A stretch of DNA of 42,984 nt from Fragilaria crotonensis (taxonomy: Eukaryota > Bacillariophyta > Fragilariophyceae > Fragilariales > Fragilariaceae). The position numbers were made by a program, and so were the translations under genes. Under the pieces are notes generated by a model. That model was not told the DNA's origin and searched no databases. It saw only the letters and a list, made by a program, of their open reading frames with translations. The stretch lies in the NCBI GenBank assembly GCA_022925895.1, contig JAKSYS010000541.1, positions 1-42,984 of the forward strand. Reading direction: 5' to 3'. Shown piece by piece: positions 21,797 to 32,287 of the stretch (its first letter is position 1; every line of letters begins with the position of its first letter).

Positions 21797-23172
21797 ATCG
21801 ATGCATTGAAATTGAATTCTAGAATACGTTCGTCGTTTTAGGCAGTAATGGAGCTTGATCGTGTAATGATATTAATGACAAATCAAAAAAGAGCATCCAA
21901 ATGTTTATTGTTTGGGCACAGTTGATCATACGACACTCCATTGAGTACTCTGGAACACCTCATTTCGTCGAGTACACATGATTCTGCTGCTGTTGCACTG
22001 GTAACATTGCATTATCACATCACTCCTTGGGGTGCAGACGTACCCGACGAAGGGATTCAGGCTACCGATGGGCACCGCTCATGAATTGATACTGAGCATC
22101 AATTAGTTCTAGTAGCAAGCAGTCTACAGTGACAATTACCAACTACTACCAGGTACTACAAAGATAATAGATTCAACGGTTCTTGCACAATATACCCACC
22201 ACCCAAGCAAACAAGAACTGCAGTCTTCAGACAGTCTTTTCCATCGTCTCCAATCCCTCTCCACACACCGTAGGCTCCGAGGAAGAGCGATGCTGGTTCA
22301 TAGCTACCACTATACTGGTAGGAGGAGTACTCGAGTAGACTGATGCTATGCATACATACTACATTCCTGGTGCAAGAACAAGTTCTAGAGTGTACTTTCT
22401 GAGTTCACTATCGTCACTTCAAACTGTAAGTCAAGAAGAAGTCTCATACAAACAATACACTACGGTGAGTCGAGGTACAGCATATCATACGCGGTGGTTG
22501 TTGCACCATTGTTGACATCGGAAGCTGAGTCCCATCTAGCTTTGGCTATGAACACTGTGTATGGTACAATGTACAACAACTACAGTTATCCCTGTAAGCT
22601 TCCGCTCAAAAATCCAAATTTTGCAAACATCAAAACCTTGTAATGCAACAAACATCACCCTCCATGTGACAGCAATTTCCAAGATGTGTCCTGCACCATA
22701 TTTGTTAAGTGCAACCATGTTGCAACTGTTGTTGCAGGTCCAGGTTTTCAAGTTGATGCAAAATTGGTGCTGAGACTCCATTGCCATCATCAATCACTGC
22801 AATGCATATATATTCTTATGTTCACAGATACTGTATACTGCACACTGCATACTGACCTTCCAAAAACTGGAATATACTGTACATATGGTACAGTCTACAG
22901 TAGTCTACGTGTAGAATACAGTCTCTATGATAAGCAACTACTTGTACTTGTACTGGTGCTTGTACCACGTATTTGGACTCGGAGTACACTTCTCATACGG
23001 AAGTGATAGCTGAAACACCGTTGATCACCAGTTGTCACTGAAATAGAGTGATACACAAAGTGCTGCTGACAACGGTTTCGTTCGGTCGACAATTTAGTGG
23101 GACCGACGCATGGTAGCCTATTGTGCTGGTCCAGTGGTTTGACGATTTAAGGGAACCAGTCCTGTCTTGACA
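21797..23172. other. Intergenic spacer with GTAC-rich words
   Basis: About 1.4 kb without a recognisable gene. Short frames on both strands are low in complexity. GTAC-containing words cluster at 22130-22340 and 22860-22990, the latter with a repeated CTTGTACTTGTACTGGTGCTTGTACC pattern. The 3' end of the kinase gene and the promoter of the oxygenase gene must lie here. Confidence 0.5.
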
Positions 23173-24533
23173 ATGGGAAAGAACCGTTCCAAGAAACGAC
23201 GGGCTGAATCCGAACAGAGAAGCCCCTCCTCCATTGCGGCGTCGCTTGTTGGAAAGCGGAAACTAGTTGAACTAGAATGCGGTGCAATCGAGCCGGAAGA
23301 TCTCGAGATTACTATCCAAACACTAAATAGGGTTGCCACTCAGGAGGGCGCACTTCTAGAAACTTTGGCTGCGAAGCGGTACAAGGATTTGCGACGAGCA
23401 CTTCATCCATTCCAAGAAGCATGGAGGGAACGATTTGATCCAATTGATTATCCTGCCCGTGTTACTGCGTTGTTGGAACAGCAACAGTGGACCCCAGTGT
23501 TGTTCGCTCTGGAGGGCTGCGCGTACTACTTCGAAAACAAATTGAAGCGAGGCACAATCCAACGCTGGGTTCGATTTTGCGATGAATGTAAATCTCCTGG
23601 TCTGAAACTGAAGTTGATTGCTGCGATTCTCAGGTGTGCATCGCCAGAAACTCCGAATGAAGATGGCGCCATGAATCGGCATGATCCTCGTCGGGTACTA
23701 CTCGAACAGGATCTTGAAGGAATCTCGAGATTGCGAATCGAGTGAAATGGAATCCACCGGAATGTAAAACGCTGCCACTTATTTCGGATGAGGGTTGGAA
23801 GGTTCCCACCGATATTCAAATCATCCATCACGTTTCAGCCGAGGATCGGAAGCCACCGAATCACCACGATCTCAAGATATCATACACAGATACAACCGTG
23901 CTGTCGCAAGACTACAACACACTTGCAATCGAGAAACATGTAGTACCTCCAATCCCTGGTGCCGTGCTCTTGACTAACGTGTTAATGGCACATGAATGCC
24001 AACGACTAATCCTGACGGCAGAACGCATGGGTTACTCACCAGACCACCCAGTTGAAAGCATGGAAGCCACTGGTATTGATACATGCGAGTGGTTGGCTCT
24101 AAAGGAGTCAGAACTTCTGTTTCAGCGAGTACTGCCTTATCTGCCTGCAACCATTCAAGGGGAGGATGTGACCGGGATCAATTCTAGATGGCGACTCTTT
24201 CGATACAGTACTGATTCCGTTTATCGTCCCCATATTGATGGTTCCTGGCCGGCAAGTGCGCTGCAGGATGGGAAATATATATCTGACGACTCCCATAGGA
24301 GTCGATTGACCTTTCTGGTATATTTGAACGATGGATTTGAGGGTGGAGGAACGACGTTTTATCTTCCCAAGAACGGGGGTTTGGAAGCGGTGTCTGTTAC
24401 TCCACACGCAGGAAATGTATTGCTCTTCCCTCAGGGGAATACTGCTAGTCTAGTGCACGAGGGCAGCAAAGTGGAGAGCAAGGACCGCTGCAAGTATGTG
24501 ATTCGAACCGACGTATTGTACAAGAAGAAATGA
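23173..24533 (+). CDS. 2-oxoglutarate/Fe(II) oxygenase with one frame break
   Basis: Two abutting frames make one gene. The first (ATG at 23173, stop at 23745) starts with a basic stretch MGKNRSKKRR and encodes an alpha-helical region of about 190 residues that I do not recognise. The second (to 24533) ends in a prolyl-4-hydroxylase-like 2OG-Fe(II) dioxygenase domain. Numbered from 23742, the iron ligands are H165 and D167 (RPHIDGSW) and H240 (SLVHEGSKV), and R256 (KYVIRTDVLY) would bind 2-oxoglutarate; LTFLVYLNDGFEGGGTTFY is the typical core strand pair. The frames meet between about 23715 and 23741 with one base missing, and the second frame has no ATG at the junction. The continuous sense across the break argues for a single-base deletion or assembly error rather than two genes. 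Substrate unknown; a hydroxylase of protein or small molecule is possible. Confidence 0.8.
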
Positions 24534-24881
24534 TATACCTGTAAGCCTGCTTTGGTGGCACTGAGTTGCAGTAGAGTTCACTCTAACGGAGGCCGTGTGT
24601 GTTAGTCCCTCAAATCCTCAAGGTCGAGTCGCTCCTGCGCGGGTGGCAAAGTAGTGAATACGGTATGGAATTCTAAGCACATTGCTGCATCTGACGCACG
24701 AGTTTGACCAATTAGGTGAAGTGGCGGACCTTTAAGCCAATATGATTTAACTAGACTACAGATAGGCCTCGACCTTAAGGTCTTCGACCCTTGACCATAT
24801 TCTACCATACAAAAAGTCCAAGGAAGACGAATAAACAAAGTAGAGTTTTTGATTTGATTTGAACACAGAAAGATAGTGTAC
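24534..24881. other. Spacer upstream of the tRNA gene
   Basis: The 3' flank of the oxygenase gene and the 5' flank of the tRNA. Nothing else is recognisable. Confidence 0.5.
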
Positions 24882-24954
24882 GCTCGTGTGGTCTAGGGGT
24901 TATGACGCGGCTTTCACACAGCCGAGGTCGCGAGTTCGATTCTCGCCTCGAGTA
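24882..24954 (+). tRNA. tRNA-Val(CAC)
   Basis: A 73-nt cloverleaf. The acceptor strands GCTCGTG and CTCGAGT pair with a G-U at 1-72 and a T-T mismatch at 6-67. The D arm is GTCT-AGGGGTTA-TGAC, the anticodon arm CGGCT-TTCACAC-AGCCG with anticodon CAC (valine GUG codons), the variable loop AGGTC, the T arm GCGAG-TTCGATT-CTCGC, and the discriminator A. The internal promoter boxes match the A box (TGGTCTAGGGG) and B box (GGTCGCGAGTTCGATTC). No intron. T5 follows directly. Confidence 0.92.
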
Positions 24955-24958
24955 TTTT
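24954..24958 (+). terminator. Pol III T-run terminator
   Basis: A run of five T begins right after the tRNA discriminator base, as expected for RNA polymerase III termination. Confidence 0.65.
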
Positions 24959-26037
24959 TACTCCACTTTTCAACTTTTTTCGTTCGAATATTTTTTAATG
25001 GAAATTTCAATATCCACTGAAAAATTGCTTTTGAAAATCAAATTTCATTGCAGCAAAAATTTGCTTATTTGCTTGCTTACTGAACAGAAAAATTGTGTAA
25101 GTTAAAACAACCTTGTTGGCTTGGATGGATCAACAATCAACACCATGACTTACAATAATGTTCTCACATCATGCAAATCGGAGCACGGCTGGAACGCAAA
25201 CTCAACTGTCTCAAACTTTATAACGGCTGGAATATGGACGGGGGTTGACGGCCGGACGACAAAAATGTGCGAAGGGTGCTTTGCACCGTGAAAAATGAAT
25301 TATCAAATACGTGGACCTCAAACTACCTGACATTTTAGAGAAATTTCTTATCTTAACAGAAGTACCAAGAAAGGACTTTCATTTTGGAATCAAGTGGTTA
25401 CGTGGAACTCAAATGACCTGACATTTAGAGAAATTTCTTAAGTTTCTAAACGTAGCAGCGTGGAAGTATCAAGAAAGGACTTTCATTTTGGAATCGAGTG
25501 GTTTCAAATGCATTCTATAACAGTATGCGCCTAAAGGTAGGGAGTACTGTAGACTGTAGTACTCAGACTCAGAGTACCAGATACTTGGGGTTTTCAGTTT
25601 TCAGTGCATCATTCTTGAGAAAATAGGGAAGTTAGGGAAATTGTTCACGGAAGACTCCAGTACTACTCTACTAGTAGGTTTACTGGTTACCACTGTACCG
25701 ATACTCGAACATGACGAACGATGACTGCTGACGTAGACCTTTATTCGTTGTGATCGAACTTTTTCGAGAAAGATACCATTTCCGAGTTCTCATTCGTCCT
25801 CTGGGTTCGCGTCGATGACCGACGAAGAGCGCAGGGTGTCAAGTTTTTTGACTGTAGTCAATCGTATGCAGGATGCAGGGTCACGCGATTCTTGTAACAT
25901 CACAAATGCGAAGCATCACCTTGAACTGACACGAACTCAAAATTGAACTAGGGTGATGGAAGAAGAATCCATACAGCGTCACTCACAAAAAGATCGTTGA
26001 GACATAACAAAACATTACTCAAAAGTAAACTTGAAAC
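24959..26037. other. Intergenic region upstream of PEPCK
   Basis: It holds the PEPCK promoter region. The visible elements are a small hairpin (GGTGC-TTT-GCACC) near 25275-25290, the imperfect direct repeat at 25308-25502, and a GTAC cluster at 25540-25690. No coding sequence is supported. Confidence 0.5.
25308..25502. repeat. Imperfect tandem direct repeat, two copies
   Basis: Copy 1 (25308-25398, 91 bp) and copy 2 (25399-25502, 104 bp) both begin TACGTGGA and end with GGAATC-AGTGGT. They share TAGAGAAATTTCTTA and AAGAAAGGACTTTCATTTTG. Copy 2 has an extra 13 or so bases in its middle. The repeat lies about 540-730 bp before the PEPCK start. Confidence 0.8.
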
Positions 26038-28007
26038 ATGTTGGCATCATCAGGCCGCATCATGCTTCACAGAGCTTCCGCCATTGGCGGCAGGTTGGCA
26101 CTTCGCGCCTTGGTAACTCATGCCTTTGCATCTGGTTTTCCTGGGCCTAACAAGGTGAGAAATGAAAGAAGCAACCACGGATGTTCATGACTGTCCTTCC
26201 CTAACACAAAGGTCCGATAATACAGCTCGCTTCAACCCCTATCACTCGTCGTTTCCAATCTGCATTGGTTCAAGAGGAGTTGGAACCCCGAGATGCCTAT
26301 AGGGTAGCACGAACGTTCGAGGGGACCGATGCTTGTCTGAAAGCCGGCATTTCGCCACTTGGCATAAGTGGTCCTTCTATCGTCTACCGAAATTTGTCCT
26401 TCCAAGATTTGTTTGAACATGAGCAGGCCAACAAAGAAGGCTTCGTTGCAGCAGCTGACTGTGGCCCTACCTTCACTGTCGACACAGGCAAATTCACCGG
26501 CCGTTCACCGAAGGACAAGTGGATCGTGAAGAACATCGGATCGGAGTCCGACGCCAACATAGACTGGGGTGAAGTCAACCAGCCCACGCGACCTGAGGTA
26601 TTTGACAAACTCTATGAAAAGGCCGTCGCTCACTTTAATACAAGAGACACCGCATACGTCTTCGACGGCTACTGTGGTGCAAGCCCTATGTCGCGAAAGA
26701 AGGTTCGCTTCATCCACGAAATGGCTTGGCAGCAGCACTTTGTGACCAATATGTTTATTCGTCCCGAAACGGAGAGCGAGTTGGAAGACTTTGATCCAGA
26801 CTTTACGATCATCAACTGCTGCAGTCAAGTTGCTGAGGACTGGAAGGAACTGGGCTTGCACAGCGATACAGCGGTCGTCTTCAACGTGGAAAAGAAAGTT
26901 GCCGTTATCTTCGGTACTTGGTACGGAGGGGAGAATAAAAAGGGAATTTTCTCCCTCATGAATTACTGGCTGCCGATGCAGGGCCATTTATCTATGCACT
27001 GCAGCGCCAATGTTGGTAGGGATGGAGATGTCGCCCTCTTCTTTGGGCTCAGTGGTACTGGCAAAACCACATTGAGCGCCGATCCTCATCGGGCCTTGAT
27101 AGGCGACGATGAGCACGGATGGGACGAACACGGTATTTTCAACTTCGAAGGCGGCTGCTATGCAAAGACAATCAACTTGTCAGAAAGGACAGAACCTGAC
27201 ATCTACCATGCCATCAAAACAGATGCTCTCTTGGAGAACGTAAAATTGGTCGACAAGGAAGGTAAAAAGGTTCCCGACTACTTTGACGTATCGAAGACTG
27301 AGAATGGCCGCGTTTCATATCCGATTTTTCATATCCCGAATTATGTAAGTGCCTTCAATCTTCGAGTTTGCTGAAAATTGGACATTTCCTGATTGCCTCC
27401 TTTCGTTTAGCACAAACCACAAATGGCTGGGCACCCAAACAACATCATCTTCTTGAGTTGTGATGCCTTTGGAGTCCTGCCACCTGTGGCCAAACTCAGT
27501 CCACAACAGGCCATGTATCACTTTCTTTCTGGTTACACTGCCAAGGTTGCGGGGACGGAACGAGGCATCAAGGAACCGGCTGCCACTTTCTCTGCCTGTT
27601 TTGGAGCTGCGTTCATGACTCTGTGCCCAACTCGGTACGCTGACTTGTTACACGACAAGCTCGAAGAACATGGAACATCTGCGTATCTAGTGAACAGTGG
27701 CTGGTCCGGCGGACCATATGGCATCGGAAATCGTATGTCTATCAATACGACGCGCGCCTGCATTGACGCTATCCTAGACGGCAGCATCAATGACGCTGAA
27801 ATGGTTAAGGATCCAATCTTTGGGTTCGAAGTCCCGAAGGCTCTTCACGACGTTGATTCAGATCTCTTGAATCCGAAGTCAACCTGGCCCGACGAGGCAG
27901 CATATGATGCAGCGGCCAAGAACCTGGCTGAAATGTACATCTCCAATTTCACAAAGTATGAGGGAGCGGGATCGGTCGATTACACACAATTCGGACCAAA
28001 GCTTTGA
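26038..28007 (+). CDS. PEPCK: ATP-dependent phosphoenolpyruvate carboxykinase, three exons, mitochondrial-type presequence
   Basis: Converts oxaloacetate and ATP to phosphoenolpyruvate, CO2 and ADP. Exons 26038-26154, 26226-27344 and 27411-28007 (introns 71 and 66 nt, gtgaga...acag and gtaagt...ttag, both phase 0) give 610 residues. Residues 1-52 form a presequence rich in Arg, Ala and Ser without acidic residues ([14 protein letters not shown]...TPITRRFQS), which suggests mitochondrial import. The catalytic body is complete: [10 protein letters not shown] at about 129-138 (substrate site), the P-loop GLSGTGKTT at 313-321, the metal/kinase-2 motif IGDDEHGW at 331-338, then [12 protein letters not shown]. 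It is the ATP-type of bacteria, plants and diatoms, not the animal GTP-type. The frame has no damage. Intron 1 sits inside the presequence, near the boundary between targeting and mature parts. Localisation is inferred. Confidence 0.95.
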
Positions 28008-28751
28008 ACAGCGACTTGCTGAAGTTGCGAGGGGAAATTGATCTGGAAAGGCTGTCAATAAGCTGCATATGAAATCCAGCAGTGAACATCATGCTGTTCA
28101 TTTTGAAGTATACTAGTAGGATATAGGTATTCAAACTTTGTCAGATGTGGCTTTGGTCTTTGGTGTAGGCGGAGCGCGGAGTATTGCATAGGAAAAGATG
28201 GTCGGGAGTGCCAACACTTACTGATCATGGGTCGACCTCATCGTATCGAACGTTGTCCTTTCTCTTCGAGTCTTCGAGAGGCCTCCTCGAGTCTTGGCAT
28301 CTTCAGTGGGATAGAAAAAATTGTTTCGACCTCATCGTATCGAACGTTGTCCTTTCTCTTCGAGTCTTCGAGAGGCCTCCTCGAGTCTTGGCATCTTCAG
28401 TGGGATAGAAAAAATTGTTTGGAACATACAGTCATACAGTATCATATTGCATAGTAGTACTTGCGTACCTCTAATACTCCAAGTACTGCTAACTGGTACT
28501 GGTAGCATGAAATACCCGGTACGTGTATGACATACTGGCGGTCGCTGGTATGTTTACTGGATACTGGAGTCACTCCCACACCGTGACCATCAGAAAGCGT
28601 CTGTCTCCCTGTCCAACCCGGCAGGTTTCCGTTCTCCACCAGTGTATCTGCCCTTTTATTTCTTTATTAGAACAAGTGCTCCCACCCATCACGACCTCAC
28701 CCATACATCCAATTGTTGTGACAAGAACGCCAACTCTGGGTGAAACCCAAC
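28008..28751. other. Intergenic region PEPCK to rRNA methyltransferase
   Basis: The PEPCK 3' flank, a 94-bp tandem duplication (listed separately), and a GTAC cluster at 28455-28530 with five GTAC in about 95 bp. The short frames within the duplication are just repeats of each other. Confidence 0.5.
28232..28419. repeat. 94-bp perfect tandem duplication
   Basis: Copies at 28232-28325 and 28326-28419 both begin TCGACCTCATCGTATCGAAC and end in GATAGAAAAAATTGTT. I see no difference between them. Each copy contains an inner TCTTCGAGTCTTCGAGAGG and CCTCCTCGAGTCTT echo. A recent replication-slippage event or an assembly artefact are both possible. Confidence 0.9.
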
Positions 28752-30457
28752 ATGACTGTGACGAATGTGAGAAAATGGTTCATCGTCGTGCTACTCTTCG
28801 CTTCATCGCATGCCTTTTCGACTGCCCCAAATCAAAGAACAAATACGGTTCGTCGACCTGTTACAAACGACAACGTCGACCTTGAGCAAGCAAGCAACCG
28901 GTACATTGCTACTTGCATTCCTGGTCTAGCCCCTGTCCTTGCCGATGAGCTGGAGGCCTTGGGTGCTTTTGATATAAACCTATCCGGAAATTCGGCAGTT
29001 GGATTTCGAGGATCACCAGAGGTTGGCCTCAAATCACTGCTTCGTCTGAGGACGGCCCACCGACTCATGGAGTTGGTGTCCACCTCGGAAGAGATGGTAT
29101 CAACGAGGGATGACATTCATCACTTCATCAAGGAGACTCTGGACGTTAAAGAGTTATTGGGAGATGGTAAGGGTGGGCTCTTGACGATCAGTGTGGCGGT
29201 TGTCATGAATGGAAGGATCCCTCCCGATATCAATCATTCACACTACACAGCTCTGAGTATTAAAAATGCTCTTTGTGACACGGTTCGTGACTTGAGAGGC
29301 GACCGCCCGGATGTGGATGTGGACAATGCCGACGTACCTTTAGTTGCCATCCTCCGAGGGTTCGGGAAGGTGCCGAGATTTCGTTATACCGGTGCCTTCA
29401 CCCACCTGGTAGTCTTCACCGCCGCGGGTATCGTGGAGGAAGTGCCATGCATAAGGCTGCCATGAAAGAGAGCATGGCCGCAGGTTTGTTGTTAAAGGCA
29501 GGATGGCAAGAGAAGTGCATAGCGGCAAGGACGACTGGGGAATCGCTAGTTTTGCTTGACCCGATGGGTGGCAGTGGTTCCCTTGTTGTGGAGGCAGCCA
29601 TGATAGCTGCCAATCTATCACCGGGGTTGATGAGAATCAAGTGTGGCATGTCGGGCTTCCAAGTTCCTCCTGTGCTGCGATGGAAATCTGGTCGTGGTAT
29701 GATGGATACATGGAAAGTATTCCTACAGGAAGCAACTGAAGAGGCAAGGGAAGGTCTCCAATGGATTTCAAGTTCAGGCCAAATCGAATTGATGGTGAAT
29801 GATATCCACGCAGGGGCATTAGAGATTTGTGATGCGTCCCTCCGACAAGCCGGTCTGGCAAACACGGTCTCCCTTCGTCAAGGGGACTGCAAAGAATTAG
29901 ATTTGAATAATCAGAAGTGTTTGATTGTGACCAATCCTCCCTGGGGTGTCCGCTTGACTGATGACATGGAAGAGAGTTGGGAATCATTGAGGTCACTTTT
30001 GAGACGTTGCGCACCTGGGACTGAAGCGTGGGTCTTGTCGGGGAACAAGGATGCCACGAAACATCTTGGACTCCGACGATCTCAGAGCATGGTTCTCAAG
30101 ACTGCTGATCAAGACCTACGATGGATCCAATACATCATCATGGACAAGTCAAGTCAAGTTGTTGGAGCAGGAGCCTACGACGGAGATGACGTCGAGATGA
30201 CCAATTTTCCTCGGGAGCGAAATCATCACAGTGATCTTCGTCAGTCGGAGAAATGGTCGCAAACTCGCCAAATCGAGAAGAGGCCTGATAATCGTCCTGA
30301 GAATAGGAGGTCAGCACAAAGTGGAGCGGCTCGTTCCGGTTACAAGGCGCGCTCGGTAGCGATGGGTCGAGCCTCTCCTCTACCTAAGCGAAAGGGCGAT
30401 ACTGATCCCATGACGGAGAAGGATCGAGAAGCAAGAAAGAACTCTTGGAGTTTGTGA
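28752..30457 (+). CDS. rlmL: Plastid-targeted RlmL-type rRNA guanine-N2 methyltransferase, one frame break
   Basis: THUMP/UPF0020 methyltransferase family, which methylates 23S rRNA guanine N2 using S-adenosylmethionine. The ATG at 28752 begins a signal peptide (KWFIVVLLFASSHA) followed at once by FSTAP, the diatom plastid-import pattern in which Phe follows the cleavage site. Next come the RlmL N-terminal fold (YIATCIPGLAPVLADELEAL) and a THUMP part (LRGDRPDVDVDNADVPL). The frame then breaks near 29350-29370 with one base missing; the displaced frame reads ISLYRCL...SLHRRGYRGG just before MHKAAMKES at 29447. The second frame has DPMGGSGSLVVEAA (SAM site, residues 38-51) and NPPWG (163-167) and a basic Arg/Lys tail. 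The continuous homology across the break indicates one gene. A plastid ribosome target is inferred. Confidence 0.85.
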
Positions 30458-31337
30458 ATCAATTCAAGCTGTTCCATTTGCAACGAACCTGATAAATTCC
30501 ACGAACCCTATCAGAACTGCATCGTCTGATGGTGCTGATAAGGTTGATATCAAGGTAGGATGCTACCAACTCGGGTAGCATAGTCTACCGGTAGCGGTCA
30601 AGAACAGAATTGCTAATGCTGGGACGATGCCGCTACTATGCATAAGTTGGAAACCCCTTGTCCAGCTCTCTGTTCATGCTTTAGTAAGAGTATGTGATGC
30701 AAATACCCCTCTAACTTGTTGTTTTGGAGTACAGTCTTCGGTATCAGGTACTCTATATGTATTATATGCATTCGACGATACATAATACTGTACATGTCCT
30801 CCGAGTACAACCCATAAAAAAGAAGCCTACATACGACGAGTAAATGTGTGTGTTACAGTTTTTTCTCTGCGGAGAGGTGCCACTCGACGCGTTGCTCACC
30901 TCCTGCGTACTAACTCGAACCCTGTCAAGAGCAATCCGACGATCCAGTAAACCTGTACCGTGGCCCTACAGTAGATTCAACATGGTACACACAAGTACCA
31001 CGCACCCAACCCACACATACGCTGGATCCCAAATCCCAACAGAGGCAGTACTGTGCACTAGTAGAATACTTCGTACTCGAGTACTGTATGTCTGTCCAGT
31101 ACGTGATGACCGCATCGTACATCGCCTTCAGGACAGAATGAAGCGTCACGCTGTGGGCCATTCCAGTCGTGATGTTTTAGATTTCAAATCAAGCAATCGA
31201 AACGAACTCCAACATCACAATTCGATTTGATACATCATTCGTACCACGAACGCGACCAGTTCATCGAAAACAACTCACTTATTAGCAGGTCGGTATTTCC
31301 TTCTCCACCTTTGGCTCACAACACATCAGTATCTACC
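30458..31337. other. Intergenic region upstream of the first PAS gene
   Basis: No gene supported. GTAC words cluster at 30730-30800 and 31045-31110. The last 70 bases before the PAS start are pyrimidine-rich (TTTCCTTCTCCACCTTTGGC), matching a similar leader before the second PAS gene. Confidence 0.5.
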
Positions 31338-32287
31338 ATGTTATCCAAGGTCGCTGTCAGAGTCGGAAAGTTGGGAAAGCAGGTTTTCTCCACTCGACTG
31401 TACTCCGCGTGGTCTCAGTCTCTCTCTTTTTCTTCCCCTGAAGCTGATTTCTGTCACAGTGCAATCATTCAGGAATTTGAAATATCTTCTCCGTCTTGGT
31501 CTCAATCTCTTTCTTTTGTCTCCCCCGAAGCCGACTTTGCATCCGTAACCGAAACTACGCAAGTCAGTCTTTCCGAGGGTTACCAATGGTCAGGACAATT
31601 GTCATTCACATCCCCCGAAGCCGACTTTTCGGCTGAACCGGCAGCAGCGGACTGGCAGTGGTCCGAACAGTACTCTTTTGCATCACCCGAATCCGATTTT
31701 CAAGCTGCTTCGCTGCCTGAACCTCATCGAGCATTGGATGCGGAATGTGCGTCGGTACCTCAAACCTCGCCGATTCTGGGACTGGCCATATCCAGCCCTG
31801 AATCGGCTATAGGTTTCATGCACGCGCATCATTTGCTCAACCCCCAAGATTTACACAAGCTTCACGAAGTACGCGAAGAACACCGGGGTGAGCATCCTCT
31901 ACCACGAACGTTGGAAGACGCTCTGAACAACTCCGATCCTCGCGCCATTGTTGTTACGGAAGCTCAGGCCCCCTTCCGTATTGTTGATGTGAATGATGCA
32001 TGGGTAGATTTGTGTGGATACTCAGAGAAGAGGTCCGAAATCACTCTTTGAAGATGATTCAGGGTCCCGCTACCCGCAATACCGCCATCAAAACAATGAT
32101 GAATCAACTACTAGCTGGGCAAGAGACCTCATCTCTCCTCACTAACTACACCAAAACTGGACGCAAGTTCTACAACCGCGTGCGCGCCGGACCTCTGTTC
32201 AATGCAAATGAGACGGTCACCCACTTCGTCGGAATTCTTGAGGAAGTGACCGAACAACCAGAGTACTTCCAGGTGGCGCGTCTTTAA
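31338..32287 (+). CDS. PAS/LOV-like protein 1 with four WS-SPEADF repeats, one frame break
   Basis: Paralogue of the gene at 33164. The ATG at 31338 is chosen because the protein then begins like its paralogue: a 24-residue basic segment without acids (MLSKVAVRVGKLGK) that resembles a mitochondrial presequence. Four 14-residue motifs follow at 25-38, 54-67, 84-97 and 108-121 (WSQSLSFSSPEADF, WSQSLSFVSPEADF, WSGQLSFTSPEADF, WSEQYSFASPESDF), then the linker LAISSPESAIG-MHAHHLL and a PAS domain from about residue 202 (AIVVTEAQAPFRIVDVNDAW). The frame ends early at 32051; the rest of the PAS domain (EEVRNHSLKMIQGPAT, NYTKTGRKFYN, THFVGILEEV) continues in the frame ending at 32287. One base is missing near 32030. 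As in the paralogue, the LOV cysteine and glutamine positions are Leu. The break may be a sequencing deletion. Confidence 0.8.
31410..31700 (+). repeat. Four coding copies of a 14-residue motif
   Basis: Encodes four motifs of consensus W[ST]xx[LFY]S[FY]xSPE[AS]DF, spaced 24-30 residues start to start. The spacers vary in sequence, so selection is on the motif. SPEAD contains an SP pair that could be phosphorylated (inference). Confidence 0.85.

Noticed and set aside
23742-24533. Independent gene starting at GTG 23742
   Set aside because: GTG starts are not expected in nuclear diatom genes, and the reading continues smoothly from the upstream frame if one base is missing.
25275-25290. Small hairpin GGTGC-TTT-GCACC as a terminator
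   Set aside because: It is far from any gene end and the five-bp stem is common by chance.
28184-28530. Three short overlapping plus-strand frames
   Set aside because: They are translations of the 94-bp tandem duplication and repeat each other.
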